From: Acanthornis magna
Taxonomy: Eukaryota; Chordata; Aves; Passeriformes; Acanthizidae
Assembly (NCBI GenBank): GCA_036785705.1
Contig: JAWUZG010000332.1
Span: forward strand, 3,286,001-3,350,000
Direction of reading: 5' to 3'
Length of the DNA: 64,000 nucleotides
Below are positions 28,091-39,129 of the stretch, piece by piece; position 1 is the stretch's first letter, and each line of letters starts with the position of its first letter. The notes beneath the pieces are model-generated. The model worked only from the letters and a program-made list of their open reading frames with translations, made no database searches and had not been told where the DNA came from. The translations under genes were made by a program, and so were the position numbers.

Positions 28091-29119
28091 TCATGCCCTC
28101 CAGCCCTTGCGGGAGCCCTTCCATGCGGCTCCTTTCCGCGGGGGCCGGAGCCCCCACGTCCCCCCTCCATCGCTGTCCCCATGGCTGCCCGCAGCCCCCG
28201 TGGGCCCTGGGCAGCGGTGCCGGCGATGCCGTGCCGTGCCCTGTGTCCCCGTGCCTGCCGGGCCCTGGAGCCGGGGCAGCTCAGCTTCCCTCCGGCAGCT
28301 GCACCGAGCCCTTCAGCTGCTGCGGCACGGGGGATGCTTTGAAATTCCTGGGCTGCCATCTGTGCTATGCAAATCCCCCAATCTGACGGCTGCGTGTGGA
28401 CCCGCTTCCGGACCCAGCGATGGAGCTGTTAGCACCCCGCTCCTCCTTCCAGCGGCACATTCGGAGCAGCAGAAGCATCGCCCTTCTCCTGCCCCCCCGC
28501 CCCTTGACACCCACGGCTTTGCTCTGCCCGAGCTGGGCCGAGGAGTGAGGAGGGAATGGGGCAGCTCTGGGCTCGGGGGGATGATTGCTCCGCGAGGTCA
28601 TCTCGAGTCCCCAGGGTACTCGGTCTGGCTGCCGGTGCCACGGTACCCTGTCCTGGCCGAGAAATGGAGCCAGGGCCGGGGCTTCAGCACATAGCCCGGC
28701 TGCGCTGCCCCAGGAGGGCTCCGAGGATGGGGACCAGTGGGGATCGAGCCCTCCCAGCCACTGGAACAGGCGATGGCGCAGGGTCCCTGCACAGGAATGG
28801 GGCAGGAGCGGTGCTGATATCCTGGGCACAGCGCGCACATCCCCGCTCAGGGCCGGGCTGCTCCCACAGGACACCCCGATCCCCCACCCCAGGGACCCTG
28901 TCCCCAGCCTGGGGTCTGCATGAACCACACGCAGACACAAAATAGGCAGGACCAAGCACTCTCCCCCGCTCCCCATTCCCCACCCTGATGCTGGTGTGCA
29001 AATTACCCCCATGAGGTGCCCCAGCTTCCCCCCAAATGCATCCTGAGGGGTCCTGGGGGGCTGAGGCTGTACCCAAGGGTGCTGGGATGGCAGCGAGGGG
29101 CCACCATCCCCAGCGCAGC

Positions 29120-29475
29120 CCCCTGCTCCGTGCTCTTTAAACGCCGATCCGGTGGGAAGGTGGCAGTGGCTCCCTGGGGTGGCGAGGGAAGCGGGGGGCA
29201 CGTTTGCCAGCACGGAGCGCGGGAGGTAATTAATGAGCATCCTGCGCTGCTCCCCGCTGTGCCTCCGTCCCCCCAGGACCCCTCGGCCGGCAGCGCGGGT
29301 ACCGCCTGCTCCTGCCGGCGCTGGGGGCCGGGGGACCTGGCGGCACGGGGCCTCGTTAATATTTTAGGAGCTCTTTTGTCCGCAGGGGATGGGGAGGCTC
29401 GTTCGCAATCGCCTTTCATCTCCGTGAGGCCTCCGCGCGGCTCCAGCCTCTTATCTGCCGCCTCCTCGCTGCTTC
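29120..29475. promoter_or_regulatory. Candidate regulatory element with TAATTAAT
   Basis: CpG-rich DNA interrupted by TAATTAATGAGC (29227-29238) and CGTTAATATTTTAGGAGC (from about 29353), homeobox-type cores. No coding content was recognised. Confidence 0.28.
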
Positions 29476-29814
29476 GCTACAGCTTGTTATGGGGCTTGGG
29501 TTGTTGTTTTTTTTCCCTGGGAAGGGTTGGAAAAAAAGCCTGGCTGCTCCTGGCCAAAGGGCATCCGCCAGCCGTGCTGGCGGCAGCTGCTGGAGCATCC
29601 CCACACGGCTCCTGCCTGCCTGCTGCCGTCCCTCCGCCGCCTGCTCCGGGGCTGCAGCCCCTGCCCAGGCCGGGCTGTGCCAAGGCTGGGGCTGGATGTG
29701 TCCCTGGTGGTCCTGGGGAGGGGCTTGGGGGCGGCTGCTGAACCTGGGCGCCCAAGCAGAGAGGGGGGATTTGTGTGTGTGTGTGTATGCATTGCCTGCC
29801 TGTGCCAGGGGTGA

Positions 29815-29880
29815 AATTGGAGACCCCAGGGGTGAAACTGGAGACCCCAGGAGCGAAATTGGAGACCCCAGGGGCTGTGC
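29815..29880 (+). repeat. Three-copy 21-bp tandem repeat
   Basis: Three near-identical units carrying GGTGAAATTGGAGACCCCA (variants AAACTGG and GCGAAATTGG), ending with GGGGCTGTGCC. Confidence 0.8.
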
Positions 29881-31069
29881 CAAGGGGTCCACTGGTCCAC
29901 TGAAACCCTGTGGGGGATGCCCAGTGTGAACATGAAAAACCAGCCTTGGTGCTTCCTGGCTGGTGGGAAGGGGCAGAGCCAAGGTGCAGAGCTGGGTTGA
30001 TGCGAGGAGGAAGAGGGCGATGAAGGAGCAAGTGGCTGGAGTGGGACATGGGGGCTGAGCTGCATTTCTGCTTCCCCTCTGAGCTGGGGAGCATGAGCAA
30101 AGCTGGGAGAGCAGAGGGTGCCCTAGGAAGAGGTCCAGCTCAGCCCTGGGCTTTAAAGCTGGACAATCATCTCTAGGTCCTTCCTTGGACCTCTCCGTCA
30201 TCCTCCCCTTGCTCCTCTTGCCATCTTGGGCAATGCCTTGCTGTCCCCAGGTCCCACACTTGTGTTCTGGGCTCCTCTTGTCCCTCCCAGCCAGTGTTGC
30301 TCATGATGCCCCTTCTCCAGGGCTGGTCCCAGATGTCTGAGAGGTGTGGGCTGCTCGGGGTCCCAGCTTGGGGTTCCTGGGGGTCTCCAGGTGATCCCCC
30401 ACACATACACAGGCTCTCCTGGGGACTGTATTGCCTTTTTCATTGACTCTGTCCATCCCCTGTGTCACAGAGGGCCAAGGCACCAGGACTCACTTTGTCC
30501 TGGTGGGAAAAACCCACCCCCATGCCTGGCCACCTCCAAGAGTGGGAGCGACCCTGGCAAGGACAAAACGTGTCAGTCCCACCAGAGCTGAACCCATCCT
30601 TCTGTCCCTTTGCCCAAGCAAGAACTTGGCTCCCTGGAGGAAAACTGGCTGAAGGCCTTCAGGGGAACTTTTGCAGCTGTGTTCTGCCAAGGCTGACAGC
30701 TTCTTCCCATGGGAAGGTCCTTCCCCATTGCCCCAAGTTGCACAACAGGGTTCAAAACTCCTTCATTGCACACTCCAGCTGCAGGCATGCCGGTGGGGAC
30801 TGCTGCTATCCCCTGGGGAGGTGGCATCCTCCTGGCACTGGCACTGCTGCCAGGTCACCCCAGCTGGCAGTTCAGGCTCAGGGACCACAGGGAGGGCTGG
30901 CGCCTGCGCTCAGGAAGGCGGTGAGCTCACGGGTTTAATTTTCTCAAGGCTTCGTTCGGCTCTGACATGTGATCCTCGCTACAGGAAGGACGCGGCGAAT
31001 GCGTCGTCCCCCGGGGCTGCCTGACTCGACCTTGTGGGAAGAGGTAAGAGCACAGCATGGCTTTTCCGC

Positions 31070-31195
31070 CCCGCTGGTGTCGCTTCCAACAGCAATTTAA
31101 TATCTCCCTGATAACCCAGGCCGAGTTTCAGGCACTGTTAAAAAAAATAAAGCATCTGCTGATAAAAGTCGATGTCCTCAATTGAAATCCCTGGT
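31070..31195. promoter_or_regulatory. Candidate regulatory element with GATA-like sites
   Basis: AT-rich island with CAATTTAATATCTC, CCTGATAACCC, CTGATAAAAG and CTCAATTGAAATC. Its composition differs from flanking GC-rich DNA. No gene. Confidence 0.28.
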
Positions 31196-32019
31196 GTGGG
31201 TCTGTGTGGCTGGCCCCACACCATGCCTGCCCATCACCAGCTCCAGGTTTATCTTTGTCCTCTGGCAGGGACCTGATGCCCGCCTGGAGAAGACAGAGGA
31301 ACCATGGGGACTCCCAGTGTGGGGACTGTCACCCCCAGGCTCTGTGCCCAGTGGAGGGGGAGCGTTCACCATCCCATCTGGGACACAGTGGGAGCTGTGG
31401 CAGCTCCATCCCACCCCATGGCAAAGCTGCCACCACTCCCCCTTCCCTCCCAGCATCCCAGACATCTCCACATGGTCCCACCCAACCCTCACCCTGGGGC
31501 AGATGCATGAGGGCTTTCCCCAAGCAGGGAAGGTCTGGGATGTTCCCTTAGGGCGTGCACAGCCACCTCGCTGTGGACCAGCACAGGCTGCAGGGATTGG
31601 GGCTCACTTTGGCTGGAGCAGGACTGGGGTTGGGCTCCACCCAGGCATGACCCTCAAGGTTGGTCTGGCCACGCACATCTCTCCAGGTCCAGGTCTCTGA
31701 TCCTGGCTCCATGGGCTCACTTTCCTCATTCCACTTGCTGAGCTTGGTCTCCCCAGCTCGATTTGCCATCCAAAAGGATTTCTCCTTTTCATGGGCTCAA
31801 TCCCCTGTGCTCCCCTCCGTGAGCTCTCCAGGACCTCCAGAACTGATGTTCCTTGGGCATGGCTTGCTGGACACGGATCTCCAGGCTTGATTCTCCAGGC
31901 ACACCTTGCCAGAGGTGTCTCCCAGGCTCGATGCCTCGGTGGTGGTTCCCAGCTGCTTCCCGGGGCTCTCCCCACCAGCCCGGTGCCAGCAGAGGGCCTC
32001 CCTTACCAGCACAGCACCG

Positions 32020-32320
32020 TCTGGAAATTATAAAACACATTATCTATTTGGCAAAACTTTGTGCAAGGATCAGGAAAAGGGCTGGAATCCGTTCTCCTCC
32101 AGGAGACCGGAGACAGCGTGTCCCCCCCGGCTTCTGTTTTCAATGCCAGCACTCAGCCGCGTTAAAGCCGTGGGAGCGTTCGTCATTAAAATGGCAATTG
32201 TGGAGCCAGGCAATAAATTTAACATCATAAAAGGCGCTGGGAGGGTCTCGCTCATCTGTTGCTCTTCAAAGAAAAGTGTTAGTTGCTTCCGAAAAAAAAA
32301 ATTGGGAAGAAGCAGGTGAG
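32020..32320. promoter_or_regulatory. Candidate conserved non-coding element
   Basis: Holds TTATAAAACACATTATC, GTCATTAAAATGGCAATTG and AATAAATTTAACATCATAAA, an AT-rich, homeobox-like cluster between CpG-rich flanks. Inference from composition only. Confidence 0.3.
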
Positions 32321-32780
32321 AAGGGACGGGGTGGCAGCTCTCCCTGACTGCTGGGGCGCTGCGGGGAGCTTGGTGACATTTTGGGGTGCCCAGGGGGCTG
32401 GGGATGCTGGAGGGGGGGGCTTTGGGGCTGGGACTCTCTCCAGGTGATGGGGTTTTCTCTCTGAGTGTCGCAGGGGGATGAGCGGAGGGAGGAGAAGGAC
32501 TGTGTGGGAACATCTCCCCTTCTGCCGGTGGGGTGCTCTGTTCCCCGTCACCAGGGATGAGGGACACCCAGCAGGCAGGGTGACATCGGGCACGGCTCCC
32601 TGCTCTGTCCTGCACCCCTGCGGCGCCGCTGGGTCCCCCTGGGCTGGGACCACCCTGCTCCCGCCGCCAGCGCCCGCCGATAGCCATCATCTCCCAACGC
32701 CAGGCTCCGGCCGCCGGCGTCTGCCGGCAGAATTAGCCGTCGGATTGGAACCGTTCGCTAAATAATTCAGGAGATTTCTT

Positions 32781-32782
<2 letters not shown>

Positions 32783-32817
<35 letters not shown>
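32783..32817 (+). repeat. T35 homopolymer
   Basis: Uninterrupted run of 35 T. No transposon body or target-site duplication was seen beside it. Length in the assembly may be unreliable. Confidence 0.9.
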
Positions 32818-32929
32818 CCCGAGAAAGCTGTTTTCTTTCCTTTTTTTCCTTTAAGGTCGGAGTATTTTCCAGGCTGGGTTTCCACCGAGGAGGGGGGGTG
32901 CGGACACGCTCAGGCAATACCGCCATGTG

Positions 32930-33330
32930 TTTACAGCTCAGCTCCCGGCGTTATTTAGGGATTGTAAAACCACAGCAGCTCGCTCGCTCGCTCCCCCCCC
33001 GCTCGCCGCAGCCAATTTTTTCCTCCATGCGGCTCTCGTTGCAGCGGCAAAGGTCAACCCCGCTCCTTTGAAAGCAGCACCCCCCTCCCTTATCAGATTT
33101 AGGAATCCTTGGGGGAGGTTGAAGCCGAAATGCAGGCAAAGCCAGCTGGCCGTGGTCCGGCCGGGGGGGCGGTGGGGCTGCAGGGTGGGCAGGGAGGATG
33201 GAGGTGGCTGCCGCGGGAGGAGGAGGGCGGTGGGATGAGCCCCCGCGCCCGGGCGGGGCAGCACCGACAGCAGCGAGCGCGTGAATAATGGGGGCGCAGA
33301 TAATACAGCTGATTAGCGGCCGCGAGGGCG
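32930..33330. promoter_or_regulatory. Candidate CpG-rich regulatory element
   Basis: CpG-rich with CTCGCTCGCTCGCTC, CAAAGGTCAACC (nuclear-receptor-like half site), CTTATCAGATTTAGG (GATA-like) and later GTGAATAATGG and CTGATTAGCGG. No exon was recognised. Confidence 0.28.
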
Positions 33331-33979
33331 AGGAGACGCCGCGCCGGGCTCGGGGAGGGGGAATGGGATGGGAGGAAAAATCCCTGCCGGGGCGAAGGCA
33401 GCGTGGCTCGGGGTGGGGGTGTGCGGTGGCTGGGGAAGCCCCACAGCAGAGGGGTGAGCCCTGCGGAAGAGGGCTGGGGGTCATGGGAGCAGGGTGAGCT
33501 CCCTGGAAGGTTGATGTGCCAGAGGGTGAGCCCATGGAACTGGACTGGGGGGGTCACAGTGATGGGGTGAGCAGGGCGATGGGGGTGACAGTGAGGGGAT
33601 AGTGCCCATGGCAAAGGTCTGGGCACTATGGCAGGGCCCAGGAGTGGGTGGTACCATGGGATAATCTGCTCTGCGGGGCATTCCAAGCCCTCTGCCCCTC
33701 CAAACTGGGCAGCCCAGGGCCACCTCAGTGAGGCTGGGCATGGGAAGAGCTCTAAGGGGTCATGGCCATCGATGGGGTGACAGGGGGCAGCAGAGCAGTG
33801 GCGTTGGGGGTCCCTGGGGAGAGGGAATGAGGCAGAAGGGAGCAGGGGAAGGGTGAGGACAGAACCCAGGCGTGGGGCAGAGCCTGGACGTGGGGCAGGA
33901 GGCCTGTCAGTGCTGCAGGCAGCCCCGGCCCTGGTGCCGGTCACTCCCCTGGAGACATTCCCTGCTGGTCTTCTCCTGG

Positions 33980-34440
33980 CCCAGGCACCACTCACGCCTT
34001 CAAACTTTGCCAGCGGATGGTTTTTAATTAAAACCAGAAGATGCTGCTCCGCGCCCCGGCCCTTCAGGGATGACCACTGCTCACATCCTCCGCCTTTGGT
34101 CTTCCTGGCTGCACAGCTTGATGCGGGGAGATGAAAGTCCTTCTGTGCCAAAAATGCACCAGAAAAAAGGGCAGTCATAAAATTACACCGCCAAGATGTC
34201 CCCAGCCGAGGGTCCAGTGAGGTCCTGCCGACCAGGAGCCATGGCCAGAGCCGAGCAGCAGCCCAGGGAGTGGGGCCGTTGCCTTCAGCCCTTCTAAAAA
34301 TAACAACTCCGAGCGCAGTGAGCGCCGGGTGCCTAACTGGAACCAGCTTTCCAAACTCCCAGCTGGAAGCAGCTTTCGGAGCCTGCACCAGCCTTTCTGG
34401 GAAAGAGCAATTAAAAATAGCGAGCGACTGGAAGCGCCAT
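33980..34440. promoter_or_regulatory. Candidate regulatory element with TAATTA
   Basis: Alternating GC-rich and AT-rich motifs: GGTTTTTAATTAAAACC (an almost perfect palindrome around 34018-34034), AGTCATAAAATTACACC, CTAAAAATAACAAC and GAGCAATTAAAAATAGCG. No coding content recognised. Confidence 0.32.
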
Positions 34441-34847
34441 CCCTGCTGCCCATCCTGCCCCTGTGTGGGGAGGACACGGGGAGCCAGATTTGGAGGTCAG
34501 GTGTTTCCCTTTGCTCAGCTTGGAAAGGCTGGCCAGGCCTGGAGATGGAGCTGGAAGGATAGCATGGAGGGGATTCAGCCTCCCTGATCCCAGGAGAAAG
34601 GGGGCAGGGGGCTCAGAGCCCCCACGGAGATCAGCTGAGGCTATTCCAGTGTTGTCACCTGCTGGCTGCCAGAGTGCTGGAGGTGGAGCTGGAGCTGCCA
34701 TGGAGCTGGGGCCACATCCAGGCTGGGGCCTAGAAGGGCAAAGGCCAGGCTGTCCCAGGGAAGTGTGGACAGAGGAACATCCTGCAGTCCCCTCCAGATG
34801 GGAGGATGATTCTGGGGCTAGGTGAGGGCCTCCAAGTATCCCACGTG

Positions 34848-35560
34848 GGCTCCAGCCCATCCACTCACATAGGATCCTGCCCATCCATCCCTGTGGGCTC
34901 CAGCCCATCCAGCCCTATGGGATCCAGCCCATCCATCCCTGTGGGATCCAGCCCATCCAGCCCTATGGGATCCAGCCCATCCATCCCTGTGGGCTCCAGC
35001 CCATCCAACCCTATGGGCTCCAGCCCATCCAACCCTATGGGATCCAGCCCATCCATCCCTGTGGGCTCCAGCCCATCCATCCCTGTGGGCTCCAGCCCAT
35101 CCATCCCTGTGGGCTCCAGCCCATCCATCCCTGTGGGCTCCAGCCCATCCAACCCTATGGGCTCCAGCCCATCCAACCCTATGGGATCCAGCCCATCCAT
35201 CCCTGTGGGCTCCAGCCCATCCAACCCTATGGGATCCAGCCCATCCAACCCTGTGGGATCCAGCCCATCCATCCCTGTGGGATCCAGCCCATCCATCCCT
35301 ATGGGATCCAGCCCATCCACTGACATGGGATCCAGCCCATCCATCCCTGTGGGATCCAGCCCATCCATCCCTGTGGGATCCAGCCCATCCACTGACATGG
35401 GATCCAGCCCATCCATCAACATGGGATCCAGCCCATCCATCAACATGGGATCCAGCCCTATGGGATCCATCCATCCACACAGGCTCCAGCACATCCATCC
35501 CCATGAGCTCCATCCCACCCACTCACAAGGGATCCAACACATCCACCTTCATGAGCTCCA
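34848..35560 (+). repeat. 24-bp minisatellite (25 tight copies, degenerate tail)
   Basis: 25 tandem units of 24 bases from 34848 to 35447; each reads GSSPSIPV or a variant (SNPM, SSPM, STDM, SINM) on the + strand. A degenerate tail runs to about 35560. Because the unit is a multiple of three and lacks stops in several registers, the array stays open on both strands (295 codons +, 234 and 225 codons -). No promoter, splice site or flanking domain suggests it is translated. Confidence 0.95.
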
Positions 35561-36944
35561 GGTCTGTGGATACATATTCTCCATCGCACCCCCTCTGGGG
35601 CTCAGCTCCACCACTCCTGTGGGTGCCCATGACTGGGATGGATGCTGGATTCCTGCCCACACTGAGGTTGGAAGTGGCCCCATGCAAGTCTAGCTGGTGG
35701 CACATGCCCAATGTTTCCTGCCAGGCCCATCACCTCTGTGCCCAACCCTCCATTCCACCAGCATAGAACCTGCATCCCCAAGTGCTGCTGCCAGCTGTCC
35801 CTGCTGCCACTGCTCCCACATCTCTCCAACTGCACACTCATTCCCCTTCCCCACCACCAGCCCGGTGGCTTGGCCTGTGGGGTGCCTTGGCTGGGCACCC
35901 TCCAGGCTGCTCTAGGCATCCGTGCGGTCACGCTTGCTGCAAGCCATGGGGTGCCTGCCCAGCGAATCCTCTGCCAGCGTCTGCCTGTGCTTCCTTCCCG
36001 TCCCTAATGAGAGCAAACGGGGCCAGGGCAGAGCCCCCGAAACTCCCCCAGCGGCAGCTCCCCAGGCGCTCGTTTCCTCTCTACTGCGTTCGTCTCGTTA
36101 CGTCCTAATTCCCTAACGAAGGGCCATGAGAGAGGAAGTCTTGCGGAAGCCCGTCCTGGCAGCAGCCTTCCTGCTACCAACCCGTGCTCCGGCTCTGGCA
36201 GAATGTGATTTCCTTGGGATCGGACAAGACCCACTTTGTGTTTTTGGTCTGGCACAAAGCACACCATCCTCCTCCTCATCTTCATCCGTCAGGGCCCCAC
36301 TGTTCTCCTTCTCATTTGGTGTTTACCCAGGTCATGAGCAAGGATGTCCCACACCCTCCTTGAAAATGCTGGCGAAATGCTCCTCTATTCCCATGCCACC
36401 AATGTCCTGTGGATTTCCAGGTGCCACCAAGCATCCTGAGTGCTCCATGTGTGACTCCAGCTGTGTGGCTGCCACTGGTACCCATGTCCAGATGATGGGA
36501 AAGGTGGTGTTCTGGGACTGTCTTGGGACAACAGCCCAACATCTGTTGTGTCCCAGTGGGTTTCTCAGAACAAATGGGGATCACCATCACCAGTTCTCCG
36601 TAGCAATGCACTAATGCCCCTCATTGCCCATTCTCTGTCACTGCTATGGAGTGACCCTCTCCCTTCTCCTTTTTCCCATGTTTCAGGGAGTTCCTGTATC
36701 CCTTAGCTTCCCTCACCTCCTTCTATCTCCTGCAGACTCCTCTTCCGCCCTCACTGCATCACAACAGCAGCCAGAACCATGAGAAAGGGGACAAGGGTGC
36801 ATGTGTGCAGCTGTGTGGGCCCCTCAGGGTGGGACAAGGGTCTGGAGGAAGCAACGATCTCCGCTGAGGATGGCCAGCCCTGCCAGCTTGACCAATGGAT
36901 GTGCAACCACTTCTTCCTCCACACAGAGATGAACAACCGCGGGT

Positions 36945-36950
36945 TTTATT
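36945..36950 (-). terminator. AATAAA on the minus strand
   Basis: Minus strand reads CCCCAATAAAACCC followed by GCGGTTGTTCATCTCTGTGTG, which is T/GT-rich. It would end a transcript of about 630 bases begun at the TATA-like box. Confidence 0.3.
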
Positions 36951-37346
36951 GGGGGGTTTCATTTTCTTTTAGAGCCACAGCAGTGACACAGGGGACCCTG
37001 GGCAGACAGAGCAGTGCAGACAGGTCCCACTGCCACAGGACTGCGTTGTGACAGCAGGGACAGATGCAGATGGAAGCTGGCATGGTTGGACTGTGTGTGG
37101 GTCTAGAGGCCTTTGGGGACCCTTTGGGGTGAACACCAGAGTCTCTGCTGCCTCGGTGCAGCCCCGTGATGCTCCCAGCTCATTCCTCGGCCAGCTCAGG
37201 TAGCTCAGCAAAGTTCAGGAGAAGACTGGAATTTGTCTCTGCACTCTTTCCTGAGGAAGTTTTGCTCCTGCCAAGGGGAAGTAATTCCAGAGGATTCTCC
37301 GAGGGGATGCTCACAGCACGGTTCATGGGGAAGAGGGGCAGCTCAC

Positions 37347-37520
37347 TCAGGGCTCCACCAGGTAGGTGAAGACCATCTCTGGAGCCCGGGAGGGATCACA
37401 AAGGGAGATGGGGCGTCTCCCGCCTCTTTCCCGCTCTCTGCCTTCCCGTGCAGGGCTCGGCCCCACCAGGTGAAGGCAGGAAGGCATCAGGCAGCACAGC
37501 AGGGCTGGTGGGAGTAGCAT
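37347..37520 (-). CDS. Speculative small secreted-peptide ORF
   Basis: 57-codon minus-strand ORF starting MLLPPALLCCLMPSC, whose first 20 residues look like a cleavable signal peptide; the rest is basic (REGRERERGGRR) then PISLCDPS and MVFTYLVEP. The start context is CCACCATGC. About 70 bases upstream on the minus strand is GGTTTAAATAAGCC (37588-37601), a plausible TATA box, and an AATAAA lies downstream (36945-36950). A second minus-strand frame, ending AELPELAEE, overlaps its 3' end. I recognise no family. Strong-looking splice motifs on the + strand in the same place weaken the case, and the match may be chance. Confidence 0.2.
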   Translation of the reverse strand: MLLPPALLCCLMPSCLHLVGPSPAREGRERERGGRRPISLCDPSRAPEMVFTYLVEP

Positions 37521-37587
37521 GGTGGGGGGCCCAGCTGGTGCGTGGGCCCTCTGAGAGGCTGCAAAGAGAAAGGAGAAATGGGAAAAT

Positions 37588-37601
37588 GGCTTATTTAAAC
37601 C
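37588..37601 (-). promoter_or_regulatory. TATA-like box upstream of the speculative minus-strand ORF
   Basis: Minus strand reads GGTTTAAATAAGCC. A start site 25-30 bases downstream would fall in the pyrimidine tract before CTTTGCAG, leaving a 5' leader of about 40 bases. The same tract also resembles a 3' splice site, so the TATA reading is not unique. Confidence 0.25.
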
Positions 37602-39129
37602 CCTGGGTGCCACGGGAAGGCAGGAGCAGGGTGAGGCAGGGAGGGCAGAGCCCAAGGATAGCCCCTGCTGCTGGACAGGAGGGGATGGAGAGTTGGGGTT
37701 ATGGCAGGGAGCCAGCAGGAGGAAGGTAGAGCCCATGGGGCTGGATGAAGCACCAGTGACTGAGCTGCACCAATGACCACAGCACTGCCAAAGGCACTGC
37801 TGGATTAGGGGCAGGACTCTCCCAGCAGTCCCCAAACCCCACTGAAGCTTGGTCCCCCAGAGCCACCAACACACAGACTGAGCCCCTGCATCCCCCAGTC
37901 TGGAGTGGTGTCCTGGGGGTGAAGTGCAGGAGGAACCTTTTCTCCTGGAGTCACCATCCTGCCCTACCCAGGGAGCTGCCAGGAGCTGCCCAAGGCGGTG
38001 TAACCTGGGTGCCCCTCACCATGGGACATACAGTACGGACAAGACATCCAGCATCCTTGGGACATGGAGCGAGTCTCTCTACAAGATGACCACTGGATGA
38101 TACCTTCATGTCTCCAGAATTCCCATCCTGGCTCCTCGCGTGTGTTACCACTCCTGCCTTGCTCCAAGGGCCCCTCCATGCCTTTCTGCTCTGGTCATGT
38201 CCTGGGCAACCACTTCTCAAGATGGCATCTCCTGGGGGCAGCTGATGGAGGGTGGATCAAGACTGGACCATAAGCTGTTCTTAAGCAAAAGGGATCATTC
38301 CCATGAGGTGCAGGGAAAAACAAATCCTCTGACCATGGGAGAGAGCAGGAAAGGGCTGTGGAGGAATGGCAAGGGAGGGGATGGCACCCTTAGAGGAGGT
38401 GGTGGGAGGCTGGAGGGGTGAAGGTGCTGCAAGGTGTGTTTAATTCCTGGAATGGCTTCGGCAAAGGACACCCTGACAGCAAAGCTCAGTTCCTCCCAGC
38501 TGTGCTTGTCTGCAACACAGCCATCCCTGCTTCCCCAAAATACTTGGGAGGGCTGGAGTAGGCCAACTCCACCACCCTCATCGATGCTGCAGGGAGCCTA
38601 TTTTAAGCCTTGCTAACGTAGGAGGATTAAATTTGGCTGGCTGAGACACGTCCTGCTCCCAGCTGTCCCCCAGCCTCCCCTGAGGTTGGCAGCTCTGCCG
38701 CAGGCACGGCTCACGAGGCAGGAGGCTGCCCTGGACCTCCAGGGTCGGCTGCCCTGCGCAAAAGGAACGCAAAACTGGGGCATCTCCTTGGATGCAGAGG
38801 CATCCGGCTCGGGTTGAGGGCAAAAACTCTTCCAGGCTTTGGTGTCAACAGGTTGACCCACAGGAACCTGGTGGGAAGCACCGTGGGATGAACTGTGGTG
38901 GTGTGGATGGGTTTGAAGTGAGCCGGGGTCTTCAGCCCCATGGTCCCCTCTACAGTGCCCTTACCTGGAGGAGCTGGGTGATGGGGGAGCCCATGCCTTC
39001 TCCCCATCCTGGCATCCCCCTGCCGCCTGGGCATGCCTGTGCCCAGGCAGTCCTCTCAAGACCGACAGACCGATTTTTCCCTTCCCATGGGGTGCACAGT
39101 CCTCTCCCTTGCCCTTGCTCCCCTGGACT

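Larger units (their letters stand above)
27190..34450. other. GC-rich, CpG-bearing intergenic block
   Basis: Base character changes sharply near 27,190. CpG-dense stretches (about 27,200-27,380, 28,020-28,700, 29,140-29,470 and 32,560-33,380) alternate with short AT-rich islands. Long frames occur on both strands in several registers (for example 429 codons at 33099-34388 on the minus strand), with no domain I recognise. Most likely a regulatory desert between UBE2D2 and a CXXC5-like gene; a long non-coding RNA cannot be excluded. Confidence 0.5.

Noticed and set aside
31700..31960. Tandem array of TCTCCAGGCT/GATTC phrases
   Set aside because: Phrases recur at uneven spacing with little extended similarity; not enough to call a repeat by eye.
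33099..34388. 429-codon minus-strand frame
   Set aside because: No domain recognised, Pro/Ala/Ser-rich composition, overlapping frames in other registers and AT-rich islands inside; treated as a chance frame in GC-rich DNA.
34848..35560. CRISPR-like array
   Set aside because: Units are contiguous 24-bp repeats without unique spacers, in a vertebrate genome.
37347..37874. Full 175-codon minus frame as one protein
   Set aside because: The upstream part crosses the TATA-like box and a pyrimidine tract and has no signal or domain; only the last 57 codons from the good start context are kept as a speculative ORF.
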